Under the pieces are notes generated by a model. The model saw nothing but the letters and a program-made list of their open reading frames with translations. It did not search any database and was not told where the DNA came from. DNA of 56,611 nucleotides from Fibrobacter succinogenes (GTDB lineage Bacteria; Fibrobacterota; Fibrobacteria; Fibrobacterales; Fibrobacteraceae), in NCBI GenBank assembly GCA_902779055.1, contig CACZAD010000027.1, positions 1-56,611 on the forward strand, written 5' to 3'. Shown one piece after another: positions 35,001 to 43,500 of the stretch; within the stretch, counting starts at the first letter, position 1; each line of letters starts with the position of its first letter. Both the position numbers and the translations under genes were made by a program.

Positions 35001-35133
35001 TAAGTTACTTTGTGATATAGTTCGAAATTATATTTATACAAACAATATTGAACGTTCTAAAAAACAACGGATTGCAGATGTTTTAAAATTAGAAGTTCAA
35101 TTTAAACCGACCTTACCGAGAAATGAAATCTGA
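32074..35133 (+). CDS. Metallophosphoesterase-P-loop NTPase fusion (STAND-like)
   Basis: The start follows AAAAGGAAAAAAA; the frame runs 12 codons further upstream over the previous gene. The 1,019-residue protein opens with a complete calcineurin-like phosphoesterase: D11-L-H13, GD 46-47, GNHD 86-89, H201-H202, and GHEH 233-236. A P-loop NTPase follows with Walker A GDAQSGKT (381-388) and Walker B ILFIDD (Asp457-458). The remaining ~500 residues are helical and charged, including low-complexity acidic stretches near 800. The phosphoesterase-effector, NTPase-switch, helical-sensor order is that of STAND immune proteins such as Avs. Nuclease activity on nucleic acid or nucleotides is inferred. 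The gene is very AT-rich. Confidence 0.75.
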   Translation: MAKIGFIHLTDLHITQDTVLKPAEKVVSAIKADWLDVKHLYLILSGDIAFSGCKEQYEIAEKWISSILLEIQERIKIQTTVYLSPGNHDCDFTKSTNIRSIILKDLLENGYKNLDRSYIDNCVSIQADYWDFYRRINSKSREIEKSIFYEVEETTDCNLCFCEINTAMTSVFNESETRLFVPVKNFPRFSSDGTIRVAVFHHPLSWLTSQNEDNNKNEFRTYLQNNFDFAFCGHEHNFNAREETNISTRKGFVDICGASFNFQEKDKVCSEFQTIVFDTETKELKIKTYYFKDDMFCEKNKDSLNIDRLDSGITGKYHKKDFVNDIEKIDFTLPNKEGKQAVLRDIFIYPNLEKSSSSDEKNYYPSGKILDDDSEILVIDGDAQSGKTSLAIKLFLDTEKKSILSLFLKNKDIRVRKNKAEEDIEKIIKTSFEKQYEVACKSFEEFKQQENKILFIDDFSIESLGKENFRVFFEYLKNVFEKIFIFTTSSLNWQIKLKGLFDGHVSFFKILPFNNKQRSELCEKYFTFYENRDFDKEENDDLDLLKNCCVMLRQIMHNRIIPSYPIYILTLLQAQKNFPARNFEKTSYSECYRMLINLALMKGGYIKDDEVNMRVRFLEELSFWIYKRKDLRFTKEEYDSFSQEYAQKYIVECPNAFLSTFLNVNILKKDDELYSFSYRYIYYYLVAGKIAKNIDKKEGKEIVEELCSNLNSLENANILIFIANYTESENLLDEVSFATMLPFENYKTATLDVKSEYFNFINEVVEKISSSVIQGDVDPYETHKEIQEDLDEVENKDTQDNEGNVDSSDVLAPILQSFRSTEILGQIIKNRYASIKKEKLQEMMQNVFECGFRTLDFFCQELIRAKDDLVLALTKELEKKKNKKDDPQKIKQTANNIVRMFSYFICHMMIYKISNAVAQKNITSVADETASKINSKENSPVAKLTAFSIALSSGKFNMKKLEELQDEFYKKNVLAHKLLCDIVRNYIYTNNIERSKKQRIADVLKLEVQFKPTLPRNEI

Positions 35134-35315
35134 TTTGTTTATGTGAGTATTCCGGAGTGAATTATCCTATGAAGCCGGCCGGGGACGTATAAAGCTACTT
35201 GACAGATAATCTTTAATAGCCTAGATTTACACTAGTTGGAAATCTGAATTATCAACTAAAATAGGACAAGTTCGGATTTCGGAATAATAGAGCAGAATAA
35301 AATAATAAGTGAAAA
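35134..35315 (+). promoter_or_regulatory. Promoter of the DarT/DarG operon
   Basis: This 182-bp gap holds no gene. It contains a sigma70-type promoter, TTGACA (35199-35204), a 17-bp spacer and TAGATT (35222-35227), about 90 bp before the DarT-HD start. A CCGGCCGG palindrome lies nearby at ~35175. Confidence 0.6.
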
Positions 35316-36680
35316 ATGGCAATACCTGACGAACATAAAGGGAAATATATCTTTCACTTCACTGATGTGCGGAATCTTGATTCCATTGTCAAGAATGGAT
35401 TGTTGTGCACGAATAAGATGAACGAACTGGGAATAGAACACCTGAATATAGCGAATCAAGATATACAGGAACGCAGGGCAAATATGGACGTTACGGTTGG
35501 GCCTAGTGGTAAGATCCACGATTATGTGCCTTTTTATTTTTCTTCTATAAATCCGATGCTACTTTCAAAACTCAATCAAAAAAACTGCGACCAGAATCTG
35601 ATTATCTACCTATGCATCAAGATAAATCGCCTTGACAAGGATGATGCGGTATTCACCAACTCATCGGCCAATACCGCTGCTCCACCAACCTTTTATGACA
35701 ATCCGAGTCATCTTGACGATTTGGATTGGGAATTGATATTTAATCGGAAGTGGGGCGGGTGGACTGATGATGAAAAACATAGGAAGATGGCGGAGGCTTT
35801 TATCCATACAAAGCTTGAAGTCAGTGAGATTGATGCTATTGTGGTATACAACGATGATGTAAAAAAAATGGTCAAACAAGTGTTTGACGAAAATAAGATA
35901 AAAGCTCCAGATTTACTTTTTGATCATAATGAGCGAATGCTAAGGTATGGTTTTTACTATACCAAATTCTTTATCAACGGCAGAGAAAAAGAGACTCTTG
36001 TTTCGGGGCCATGCTTTCTTTTGCATCGGTATAAAAAACTAATTGAAGATGTGAATGAAATCAGGTCAGCAAAGCGAGGAAGTTATCCATATGAAACGGT
36101 CAAAGCCCTCGTGGAGGCTTTGAACCGAGACATGACCAAACTGCCGGAGTTGAGGGATGCTGCGGAAATCTTTCAGAACTATTATCCTCACTATGATTCT
36201 GTAGGCGTTCACACTCAGAAAGTGGTTACTGAAATACAGAAGAGCGACTACTATAAAGATGCTACGGAAGATGTGAAGAATGTATTATTGCTGGGTGCAT
36301 ACCTCCACGACATAGGAAAAGGTCCGGCAAGTAAGTGGGAAAAAAATAAGGGAGTGATGACTCGAGCTTATCCCGACCATCCCGCTGATGCCATACCTAT
36401 GCTCAAACGCATCTTGACGGAAGATATAAAGATATTAAGCGAAGATGAAATTCGCAGACTTTGTATGCTTGTCGTGTATCATGACCTTATTGGTGATTGT
36501 TGCGGAAAAGATCGCGACAAGCAGCAGATTGCCGATTTGATTGAAAACGAGGATGATTACGATATGCTGACCGCTATATCAAAAGCAGATGTAACAGCCA
36601 TCAATAATGGCTGGGGAGAAAACGTTATCAGCGGAGCAAAAGCCATGAAAGATGAAGTAATGGGACTTAAGAACGGGTAG
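35316..36680 (+). CDS. DarT-like ADP-ribosyltransferase fused to an HD phosphohydrolase domain
   Basis: The N-terminal ~200 of 454 residues are DarT-like (DUF4433): FHFTDVRNLDSIVKNGLL in pieces at 13-30 for NAD binding, paired arginines 53-54 in IQERR, YVPFYF with NPML at 70-82, and AE at 159-160, the position of the catalytic glutamate. DarT ADP-ribosylates thymidine in single-stranded DNA. The second half is an HD domain: His299, LHDIGKG with H331-D332, His355 in DHPAD and H389-D390. All metal ligands appear present. A fusion of the two is unusual. It is first in an operon with a second DarT (2-base gap) and DarG. The HD domain may modify or reverse the ADP-ribose product, or hydrolyse nucleotides; not established. 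Confidence 0.75.
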   Translation: MAIPDEHKGKYIFHFTDVRNLDSIVKNGLLCTNKMNELGIEHLNIANQDIQERRANMDVTVGPSGKIHDYVPFYFSSINPMLLSKLNQKNCDQNLIIYLCIKINRLDKDDAVFTNSSANTAAPPTFYDNPSHLDDLDWELIFNRKWGGWTDDEKHRKMAEAFIHTKLEVSEIDAIVVYNDDVKKMVKQVFDENKIKAPDLLFDHNERMLRYGFYYTKFFINGREKETLVSGPCFLLHRYKKLIEDVNEIRSAKRGSYPYETVKALVEALNRDMTKLPELRDAAEIFQNYYPHYDSVGVHTQKVVTEIQKSDYYKDATEDVKNVLLLGAYLHDIGKGPASKWEKNKGVMTRAYPDHPADAIPMLKRILTEDIKILSEDEIRRLCMLVVYHDLIGDCCGKDRDKQQIADLIENEDDYDMLTAISKADVTAINNGWGENVISGAKAMKDEVMGLKNG

Positions 36681-36682
36681 TT

Positions 36683-37300
36683 ATGGTAAAGCAAATCAAA
36701 TATGCTTTCCGCATGACGCATATTGACAACATACCGCACATTGTGCGTTGTGGCTTGGTTCGCGCCTCATCACCTTTGCGCGATGAAAACTATGTGAGCA
36801 TAGGCGATAATCAGGTCATAAATCGTCGAAATGAAAGTCCGGTCAATGACTATCATTTAAACGACTATATATCTTTTTATTTTGGCCCTCGCTCACCCAT
36901 GTTATATGTGATACAGCATGGGTACAATGGGGTATGCCGTGTGGAACCAGAGAATATAGTTTACTGTGTAGTCGGGATTGATGATCTAATCAGTAACAAT
37001 GTGGACTGTATTTTCACAGATGGTCACGCATTGAATAAATTGACCAAGTTCTATAAGAAGATTCAGTTGCCAAGCATCAACACGATAGTAAAATATGATG
37101 ATGTGTATTCTTCGCGGTGGGATCTTGAAAGTGACCTTGATTTGAAACGCCGCAAGGAGGCTGAATTGTTGATAAAAGAAGATTTGGCTCCGCAATACGT
37201 GAAAGGATATGTAGTTTATAATGAAACTGCAAAGCAACGATTAGCGTCCATGGGAATTGCTTTGGATAAGATTGTCGTTGTGCCAGGTTATTATTTTTAA
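36683..37300 (+). CDS. darT: DarT-family DNA ADP-ribosyltransferase toxin
   Basis: The 205-residue protein has the full length of DarT2-type enzymes and resembles the enteropathogenic E. coli form: FRMTHIDNIPHIVRCGL in pieces at 9-25, NRR at 48-50, DYISFYFGPRSPML at 61-74, FTDGHA at 111-116, KEAELL with catalytic Glu161, and a YYF end. It would add ADP-ribose to thymidine in single-stranded DNA and block replication unless neutralised. It starts 2 bases after the DarT-HD stop and is followed 12 bp later by the antitoxin gene. Having two DarTs before one DarG is unusual. Confidence 0.85.
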   Translation: MVKQIKYAFRMTHIDNIPHIVRCGLVRASSPLRDENYVSIGDNQVINRRNESPVNDYHLNDYISFYFGPRSPMLYVIQHGYNGVCRVEPENIVYCVVGIDDLISNNVDCIFTDGHALNKLTKFYKKIQLPSINTIVKYDDVYSSRWDLESDLDLKRRKEAELLIKEDLAPQYVKGYVVYNETAKQRLASMGIALDKIVVVPGYYF

Positions 37301-37312
37301 TAAGGCATGTTT

Positions 37313-38368
37313 ATGATACACTATGTAAAAGGAAACCTGTTGGAAAGCAAGGCCGAAGCCTTGGTCAATACGGTGAATACCGTTGGAGTGATGGGTAAAG
37401 GGATAGCCTTGCAGTTTAAGGAGGCTTATCCAGAGAATTTCCGTGTCTATTATAATGCCTGTCGGAAGAATGAACTGCATATCGGGAAAGTGCTGGTAGT
37501 AGAGGATTCTAACTTGACCAGTGGGCCAAAGATAATAGTGAATTTTCCGACCAAGACTCATTGGCGGCTTCCATCTGAATATTCATATATAGCGCAGGGC
37601 CTACAATCGTTGCACAGGGAAATCGTCTCTCGCCATATCCGTTCGATAGCAATCCCTCCACTTGGCTCTCACAATGGAGGTCTTGATTGGCTACGGGTAA
37701 AACAGATGGTCGAACATGCCCTCGCTGATGTTGATTGTGATGTGTATTTATATGAACCGTCTGAAGCCATAGTGGAGCGAATGAAGACTGAACGTGTTAA
37801 GTTGACTCCGGCCAGAGCCATGCTATTGCTGATGTTTGCCGATATGAATCGTTGTGGAGAGTTTGCTTCCGTCTTTGCTGCAGAGAAGCTGATATACTTC
37901 TTGCAACGATTGGGCGCAAAAAACATTTTCCGCATAGAATTCAAACCCTATTATTATGGTCCTTATTCTGGTGGAAAGGTGACACATATGCTTTACTATA
38001 TGAACGGCAGTTATGTGAAAGGGATGGGGGGCATGGATGTTCGTCCTTTTGATTACATCTGGTTGACTGATGATGCTGCATTAGAGGCTCAGAAGTACGT
38101 AGATGATTATAAAGACTGCTGTTTGCATGAAATATGCGACAGTGCAAAGAATTTCCTGCGTGGCAATTATTCCAATTATTCATTAGAACTCCTCTCCACT
38201 GTAGATTACTTGTTGAATCAGCCTGAGATGAAGGGATGGAAGAATGCAGACGAGCGCAAAGTAACAGAGCGCCTTGTGCAGAAAATACAGCAGTGGAGTC
38301 ATCGTAAGGAGAAGATGTTTAATCCTTCGCATGTAACCTTTGCTATAAGAGAACTAAAGAACATTTAA
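37313..38368 (+). CDS. darG: DarG macrodomain antitoxin
   Basis: The ATG at 37313 is preferred over 37307 because AAGG lies 7 bases upstream and family members begin MI-x-VKGNLL. The 351-residue protein starts with a macrodomain: NTVNTVGVMGKG at 19-30 forms the ADP-ribose-binding loop, and PPLGSHNGGLDW follows near 115. This domain removes ADP-ribose from DNA. The C-terminal ~190 residues are a DarG-specific region that binds the toxin. It is the last gene of the three-gene operon, and DarTG loci are known to limit phage replication. Confidence 0.88.
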   Translation: MIHYVKGNLLESKAEALVNTVNTVGVMGKGIALQFKEAYPENFRVYYNACRKNELHIGKVLVVEDSNLTSGPKIIVNFPTKTHWRLPSEYSYIAQGLQSLHREIVSRHIRSIAIPPLGSHNGGLDWLRVKQMVEHALADVDCDVYLYEPSEAIVERMKTERVKLTPARAMLLLMFADMNRCGEFASVFAAEKLIYFLQRLGAKNIFRIEFKPYYYGPYSGGKVTHMLYYMNGSYVKGMGGMDVRPFDYIWLTDDAALEAQKYVDDYKDCCLHEICDSAKNFLRGNYSNYSLELLSTVDYLLNQPEMKGWKNADERKVTERLVQKIQQWSHRKEKMFNPSHVTFAIRELKNI

Positions 38369-38381
38369 AGAAAAATCTTTT

Positions 38382-38501
38382 ACCATTAAGAATCTGAAAG
38401 CTTGGGCCCTCGCCGCCCTCTACATCCTCTGCCAGAATCTCTACAAACTCCTTGGCGAATCCGACCAGCAACTCGAACCGTCAAGGCTGTTTGAATTTTA
38501 A
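38382..38501 (+). pseudogene. Short C-terminal coding remnant ending in SRLFEF
   Basis: An open 39-codon stretch encodes AWALAALYILCQNLYKLLG, ESDQQLEPSRLFEF and a TAA with high GC content, unlike its AT-rich surroundings. It has no start. A similar tail, LSKLFE-stop, appears at 39419-39442 just beyond the toxin-antitoxin pair, so the pair may have been inserted into, or duplicated with, this sequence. Confidence 0.4.
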
Positions 38502-38576
38502 AAAAAAGCTGAAATTTGCAAAAAAAAGAGAAAAACACTGGAAAGTGCGTTTTTTTTGCTGTTACCTCTTGCTTAA

Positions 38577-38596
38577 ATATAGCAAATATGCTATAT
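38577..38596 (+). promoter_or_regulatory. Operator-like inverted repeat before the toxin-antitoxin genes
   Basis: ATATAGCA and TGCTATAT form a perfect inverted repeat around AATA, ending 8 bp before the toxin ATG. The position suits autorepression by the XRE antitoxin. Confidence 0.65.
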
Positions 38597-38604
38597 TCCA
38601 TTTC

Positions 38605-38931
38605 ATGGAGTTCATTTTCTTTCCGGATCCGCAATCTTATGATCCCCAGAGAGGGGAGTTTAAGGATCAAACTGGAGATGTCGGGAAGGAAATAAAGGAT
38701 TTGTCGAAACGTCATCGAGACCTGTATTTGCGTGTTAAAACATTTTTGGAAGTCCTGCTAAAAGTTAGTGATTTAACCCCATTTTTGCGAATTGAGCAGA
38801 TTTATAAATTCCCGAAGGAATTTTTGCTGTGTGCAGAACTAAAGCATAAGACAAAGCCGATGAAGCTTGAAGTTGCGATGCAAAAATTGAAACAGTACAA
38901 GGAACTTGTCAAACAGGGAGTCATGTCGTGA
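38605..38931 (+). CDS. RelE/HigB-like toxin
   Basis: The start is the ATG after the inverted repeat; the longer frame runs back through the operator and is not expected to be translated. The 108-residue basic protein has an N-terminal strand (EFIFFPDP), a helical hairpin (KDLSKRHRDLYLRVKTFLEVL in pieces) and a strand pair RIEQIYKFPKEFLLCAELK, the arrangement of RelE/HigB-type mRNA-cleaving toxins. Its stop overlaps the GTG of the XRE antitoxin (GTGA). Toxin-first order matches HigBA. Catalytic residues are not certain. Confidence 0.65.
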   Translation: MEFIFFPDPQSYDPQRGEFKDQTGDVGKEIKDLSKRHRDLYLRVKTFLEVLLKVSDLTPFLRIEQIYKFPKEFLLCAELKHKTKPMKLEVAMQKLKQYKELVKQGVMS

Positions 38932-39419
38932 AAAAAGATCAAGTCTTAGATTACATGGATTCGCTCGAAAAAGAAGACGAAAAATTGGCTTCGTTTGTGA
39001 AAACGTACGAGGCTCTGTCTTCGTTCTTGACTGATTTTGATTTCATGAAGGATTCTTTGGGGCTGACGCAGAAGGACATTGCCGATAAAATGGGAACGAC
39101 GCAAAGTGCGATTTCTCGCATAGCGTCGCTGAAAACGAATCCCTCCTACAAGCAGTTGCTGAAAATGGCAGGGGCTGTCGGCGGGAATTTGTACATCACT
39201 CCAATGAAGGACATGACAGTCCAGGTTCCGTACGATTTGCAGGAAACTGTTCGGAAGTTGGCCGAAGGCGAAGACAAGACGACGAACGAATACCTTGACC
39301 GGGTGGTTCGAGATGCAATTGAACTAGAACTAGCCGGTTACTTGAATCGAACACTTGCCTTGAACAAGGCTTGCGAATCAAAGGTGAAGTACAAGTGCGA
39401 TTCTAAACCAAAAATTTGA
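38928..39419 (+). CDS. XRE-family antitoxin (HigA-like)
   Basis: The 163-residue protein starts at GTG inside the toxin stop. A helix-turn-helix lies at about residues 42-80 (LGLTQKDIADKMGTTQSAISR in pieces). A C-terminal region, VPYDLQETVRKLAEG then TNEYLDRVVRDAIELEL, resembles a ribbon-helix-helix-like dimerisation segment and makes the protein longer than usual HigA antitoxins (about 100 residues). It is likely to neutralise the toxin and repress at 38577-38596. Confidence 0.7.
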   Translation: MKKDQVLDYMDSLEKEDEKLASFVKTYEALSSFLTDFDFMKDSLGLTQKDIADKMGTTQSAISRIASLKTNPSYKQLLKMAGAVGGNLYITPMKDMTVQVPYDLQETVRKLAEGEDKTTNEYLDRVVRDAIELELAGYLNRTLALNKACESKVKYKCDSKPKI

Positions 39420-39455
39420 AACTCTCCAAGCTGTTTGAATAGCAGAATAAGGGTC

Positions 39456-39484
39456 TTGACAAATCTGCTCTAGGAATATATATT
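39456..39484 (+). promoter_or_regulatory. Sigma70-type promoter of rhuM
   Basis: TTGACA (39456-39461) and TATATT (39479-39484) are separated by 17 bp, about 34 bp before the rhuM ATG, which has GGAGAT as ribosome-binding site. Confidence 0.75.
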
Positions 39485-39517
39485 TAGTGCACAAGTGAGT
39501 AAAGAGACGGCGGAGAT

Positions 39518-40528
39518 ATGTCGAACGAACTAGCCAAGCAGATATCGTATATTCTTTACAGTAGTCCTGAAGAAGATGTCAAGGTCATGGCTTTGGTCAA
39601 AGACGAGACCATCTGGCTGACGCAGAAGGCTATGGCCGAGTTGTTTGATGTTAATGTTCCGGGCATTTCGAAGCATTTGAAAAACATATACGAGGAAGGA
39701 GAGCTTAGTGAATCCGCAACTGTTTCCATTTTGGAAACAGTTCAAAATGAAAATGGTCGTTCTGTAAAGCGCAATGTCTCTTTCTACAACCTCGATGCAA
39801 TTATTTCCGTCGGTTACCGTGTAAATTCTGCGAAGGCCACAAAGTTCCGCATTTGGGCTACGGGAATCCTGAAGGAATACATTAAGAAGGGTTTTGTGCT
39901 CGACGACGAGCGCTTAAAGCAGGGTAACGCCGTTTTCGGTAAGGACTACTTCAAGGAACTTTTGGAAAGAGTCCGATCTATCCGTGCGAGCGAACGCCGC
40001 ATTTGGCAGCAGATAACGGATATTTTTGCCGAGTGTTCCATAGACTACGACAAGGATTCTGAAATAACGAAAAAGTTTTTCGCCACGGTTCAGAACAAGT
40101 TCCACTATGCGATAACAGGGCAGACTGCTGCGGAAATCGTGTACGAGAGGGCCGACCACAAAAAAGAGCACATGGGGCTTACGACTTGGAAAAATTCTCC
40201 GAGCGGCCGTGTGCTGAAAAGCGATGTGAACATTGCCAAGAATTATTTGTCGGAGAAGCAGATCCGTCAGCTGGAACGCGCCGTGAGCGGTTATTTTGAC
40301 TACATCGAAGACTTGATAGAGCGGGAGATTGCTTTTAACATGGAGCAGTTTGCCGCAAGCGTGAACGAGTTCCTGGAATTCAGGCGCTACGATATTCTCG
40401 ATGGCAATGGAAAAGTCAGCCGGGACCAGGCCGACGAGAAAGCTTTCGGAGAATACGAGATTTTCAACCGCACGCAAAAGATTGACTCTGATTTCGACAA
40501 GGTAATCCGGAAAATAAAGAAGAATTAG
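39518..40528 (+). CDS. rhuM: RhuM family protein
   Basis: The 336-residue protein matches the virulence RhuM family: IWLTQKAMAELF, then VNVPGISKHLKNIYEEGEL in pieces (a winged-helix-like N-terminus), FYNLDAIISVGYRVNSAKATKFRIWAT (in pieces), and GQTAAEIVYERAD. RhuM proteins often lie in genomic islands next to restriction systems and phage-related loci, but their activity is unknown. It is followed 66 bp later by the intact hsdR, suggesting co-transcription; this placement inside type I loci is common. Confidence 0.85.
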   Translation: MSNELAKQISYILYSSPEEDVKVMALVKDETIWLTQKAMAELFDVNVPGISKHLKNIYEEGELSESATVSILETVQNENGRSVKRNVSFYNLDAIISVGYRVNSAKATKFRIWATGILKEYIKKGFVLDDERLKQGNAVFGKDYFKELLERVRSIRASERRIWQQITDIFAECSIDYDKDSEITKKFFATVQNKFHYAITGQTAAEIVYERADHKKEHMGLTTWKNSPSGRVLKSDVNIAKNYLSEKQIRQLERAVSGYFDYIEDLIEREIAFNMEQFAASVNEFLEFRRYDILDGNGKVSRDQADEKAFGEYEIFNRTQKIDSDFDKVIRKIKKN

Positions 40529-40594
40529 GGGCTTTTGCCCCAAAATCGCTATTTTGCCTATTGCGCAGAAAAACAATGAATTTATTTTTACGGC

Positions 40595-43500
40595 ATGGCG
40601 TTCAAGGAAGCCGACTTAGAGAAAGTGTTTATTGACCTCCTGGTTCAGGAGGGCTGCAAGTACGTGCCCGGCGAGGCGATTGCCTGTGGCGAGGGCGAAG
40701 TCTTGATTGAGCAGGACCTGCGCGACTACTTGCACCGTCGTTACGATTCCGAGGGCATTACCGAGAACGAAATCCGTTCGGTCATTTTGCAGTTGCGGAA
40801 TCTTTCGGCGAGTGCGCTTTACGAGAGCAACAAGAAGTTCTGCTCCTGGCTTTCGGACGGTTTTATGCTCAAACGCGAGAACCCGAAGGACAAGGACATT
40901 CTCATTGAGCTTTTGGATTTTAGGCCGCTGGGTGAGCGTAGAAAGTCGGGATTCGGTGTCGATGCCGATGAAGAGGCGATGCCGCTGGCGGCCGATGTGG
41001 CGGCGAAATACTGCGCCAACTGCAATATCGTCAAGATTGTAAACCAATTTGAAATTGTCGGTTCCGAAAAGCGTATTCCCGACGCAATCCTTTTTGTGAA
41101 CGGGCTTCCGCTTGTGGTATTCGAGTTCAAGAGCGCCGTGCGCGAAGAGGCTACGGTTTTCAATGCGTATGAGCAGTTGACGGTGCGCTATCGTCGCGAT
41201 ATCCCGCAGTTGTTTGTCTATAACGCTTTTTGCGTGATTAGCGACGGCGTGAACAACAGGGCGGGCAGTTTCTTTGCCAAGTACGATTACTTTTATGCGT
41301 GGCGACGCGTGGAATTTGGCGACAAGCGAATCGAGGCCGAGGGCATCGAGAGTCTGTATTCCATGATTCAGGGAATGTTCAATCGCAAACGCCTGTTGGA
41401 CATTTTCAAGAACTTCCAGTATTTCCCGGACAGCAGCAAAAAGGAGCAGAAAGTTCTGTGCCGTTATCCGCAATATTATGCGGCGCGGTCTTTGTACGAG
41501 AACATTTGCAAGGCCCGCAAGCCTTATGGCGACGGCAGGGGCGGTACGTATTTTGGTGCGACGGGTTGCGGCAAGAGTTTTACGATGCTCTTCTTGACGC
41601 GGCTGCTCATGAAGTCGCTAGAATTCAAGACGCCGACGATTGTGCTGATTACCGACCGCACCGATTTGGACGACCAACTTTCGGGACTGTTTACGGCATC
41701 CAAGAAGTATATCGGTGACGAGCGTGTCGAAAGCGTGGAGAGCCGTGCCGACCTGCGCGAAAAGTTGCAGGGCCGCAAGAGCGGAGGCGTGTTCCTCACG
41801 ACCATCCAGAAGTTCAGCGAAGATATTGAGCTGCTGACCGACCGTGATAATGTTGTCTGCATTTCGGACGAAGCGCACCGTACGCAGACGAACCTAGACC
41901 AGAAAATTACGGTGACTGATAAGGGTGTCAAGACGAGTTTCGGCTTTGCGCGTTACTTGCACAATTCCCTGCCCAATGCGACTTACGTGGGCTTTACGGG
42001 AACGCCGATTGATGCGACGCTGGATGTGTTCGGCCCCGAGGTCGATATTTACACCATGACCGAATCGGTGAAGGACGGCATTACGGTACCCATCGTTTAC
42101 GAAGGCCGTGCCGCCAAGGTGGTGTTGAACAATTCCGTTCTCGAAGAGATTGAAAAGTATTACGAAGAAGCCGCAGAAGCGGGAGCCAACGAATACCAGA
42201 TTGACCAGAGCAAACAAGATGTAGCGCAGATGGGCGTGATTCTTGGTGACCCCGACCGTTTGAAGGCCGTGGCGAGGGATTTCGTGGCGCATTACGAGGC
42301 CCGCGTTCAAGAAAAATCGACCGTTCGCGGCAAGGCGATGTTCGTTTGCTACAGTCGCCAGATTGCGTATGCGCTGTACAAGAACATCTTGGAACTGCGC
42401 CCGGAATGGGGCGTGGCGAAAATTTGCGACGATGCGGAATTTGCGGGCGAGGCGACCGAGCTTACCGACAAGGAAAAGCGGGAACTGAAGCCGGTCGAAA
42501 AAATCAAGATGGTCATGACCCGCAGCAAGGACGACGAAAAGGATCTTTACGACTTGCTTGGCGACAAGGACGCCCGCAAGGAACTGGACCGCCTTTTCAA
42601 ACAGGAACGCTCCAACTTCAAGATTGCGATTGTTGTGGATATGTGGCTCACGGGTTTTGACGTTCCGTGTCTCGATGCCATTTACATCGATAAGCCGATA
42701 CAGCAGCATTCCCTGATTCAGACGATTTCCCGCGTGAACAGGACGTTTGCGGGCAAGGACAAGGGAATTGTCGTCGATTACATCGGTATCAAGCGCAAGA
42801 TGAACCTGGCGCTAAAGCAGTACGGAGCCGGTTCCGAGCAAAATGTGGAAGACATTACCGCCGCGATTACGGAATTCCGCAATCATCTGGATTTGCTTGA
42901 CAAGTTGATGTACAAGTTTGATGCGTCGGCGTATTTCAAGAGCACGGGCAATGGCGCAGAACTGAAAAAGCTGGAAAGCCTCAAGCAGGCGCAGGAATTC
43001 GTGCAGACCACGAAGGAAAAGGAAGCTCGCTTTATGGGCCTCGCGAAACGCCTGAAGGCCGCATACGACATTTGCGTCGGCAACGAGGGAATTACGCAGG
43101 CCGAGCGCGACCGCGCGCATTTCTACTTCGCGATTCGCTCCATTTTGCATAAACTCACCAAGGGCAATGCGCCCGATACTGCGCAGATGAACGCCCGCGT
43201 GCGCGAGATGATTGCTTCGGCGCTCCAGAGCGAAGGCGTGGAAGACGTTCTGCAGTTGAGCGATGCCGAAGCCGACCAGGCAAAACAGAACATCTTTGAC
43301 GACGAATACCTGCAGCACATCAATCGCATCAAGCTGCCGAATACAAAAATCAAGCTGCTGCAAATGCTCCTGCAAAAAGCCATCGGGCAAATCCGCAAGG
43401 TGAACAAAGTCAAGGGAGTCAACTTCACGCAGAAAATGCAACAGCTCGTGGAGCAGTACAACGACCGCACCGAACAAGACATCTTGAAAAGCGAAGTCTA

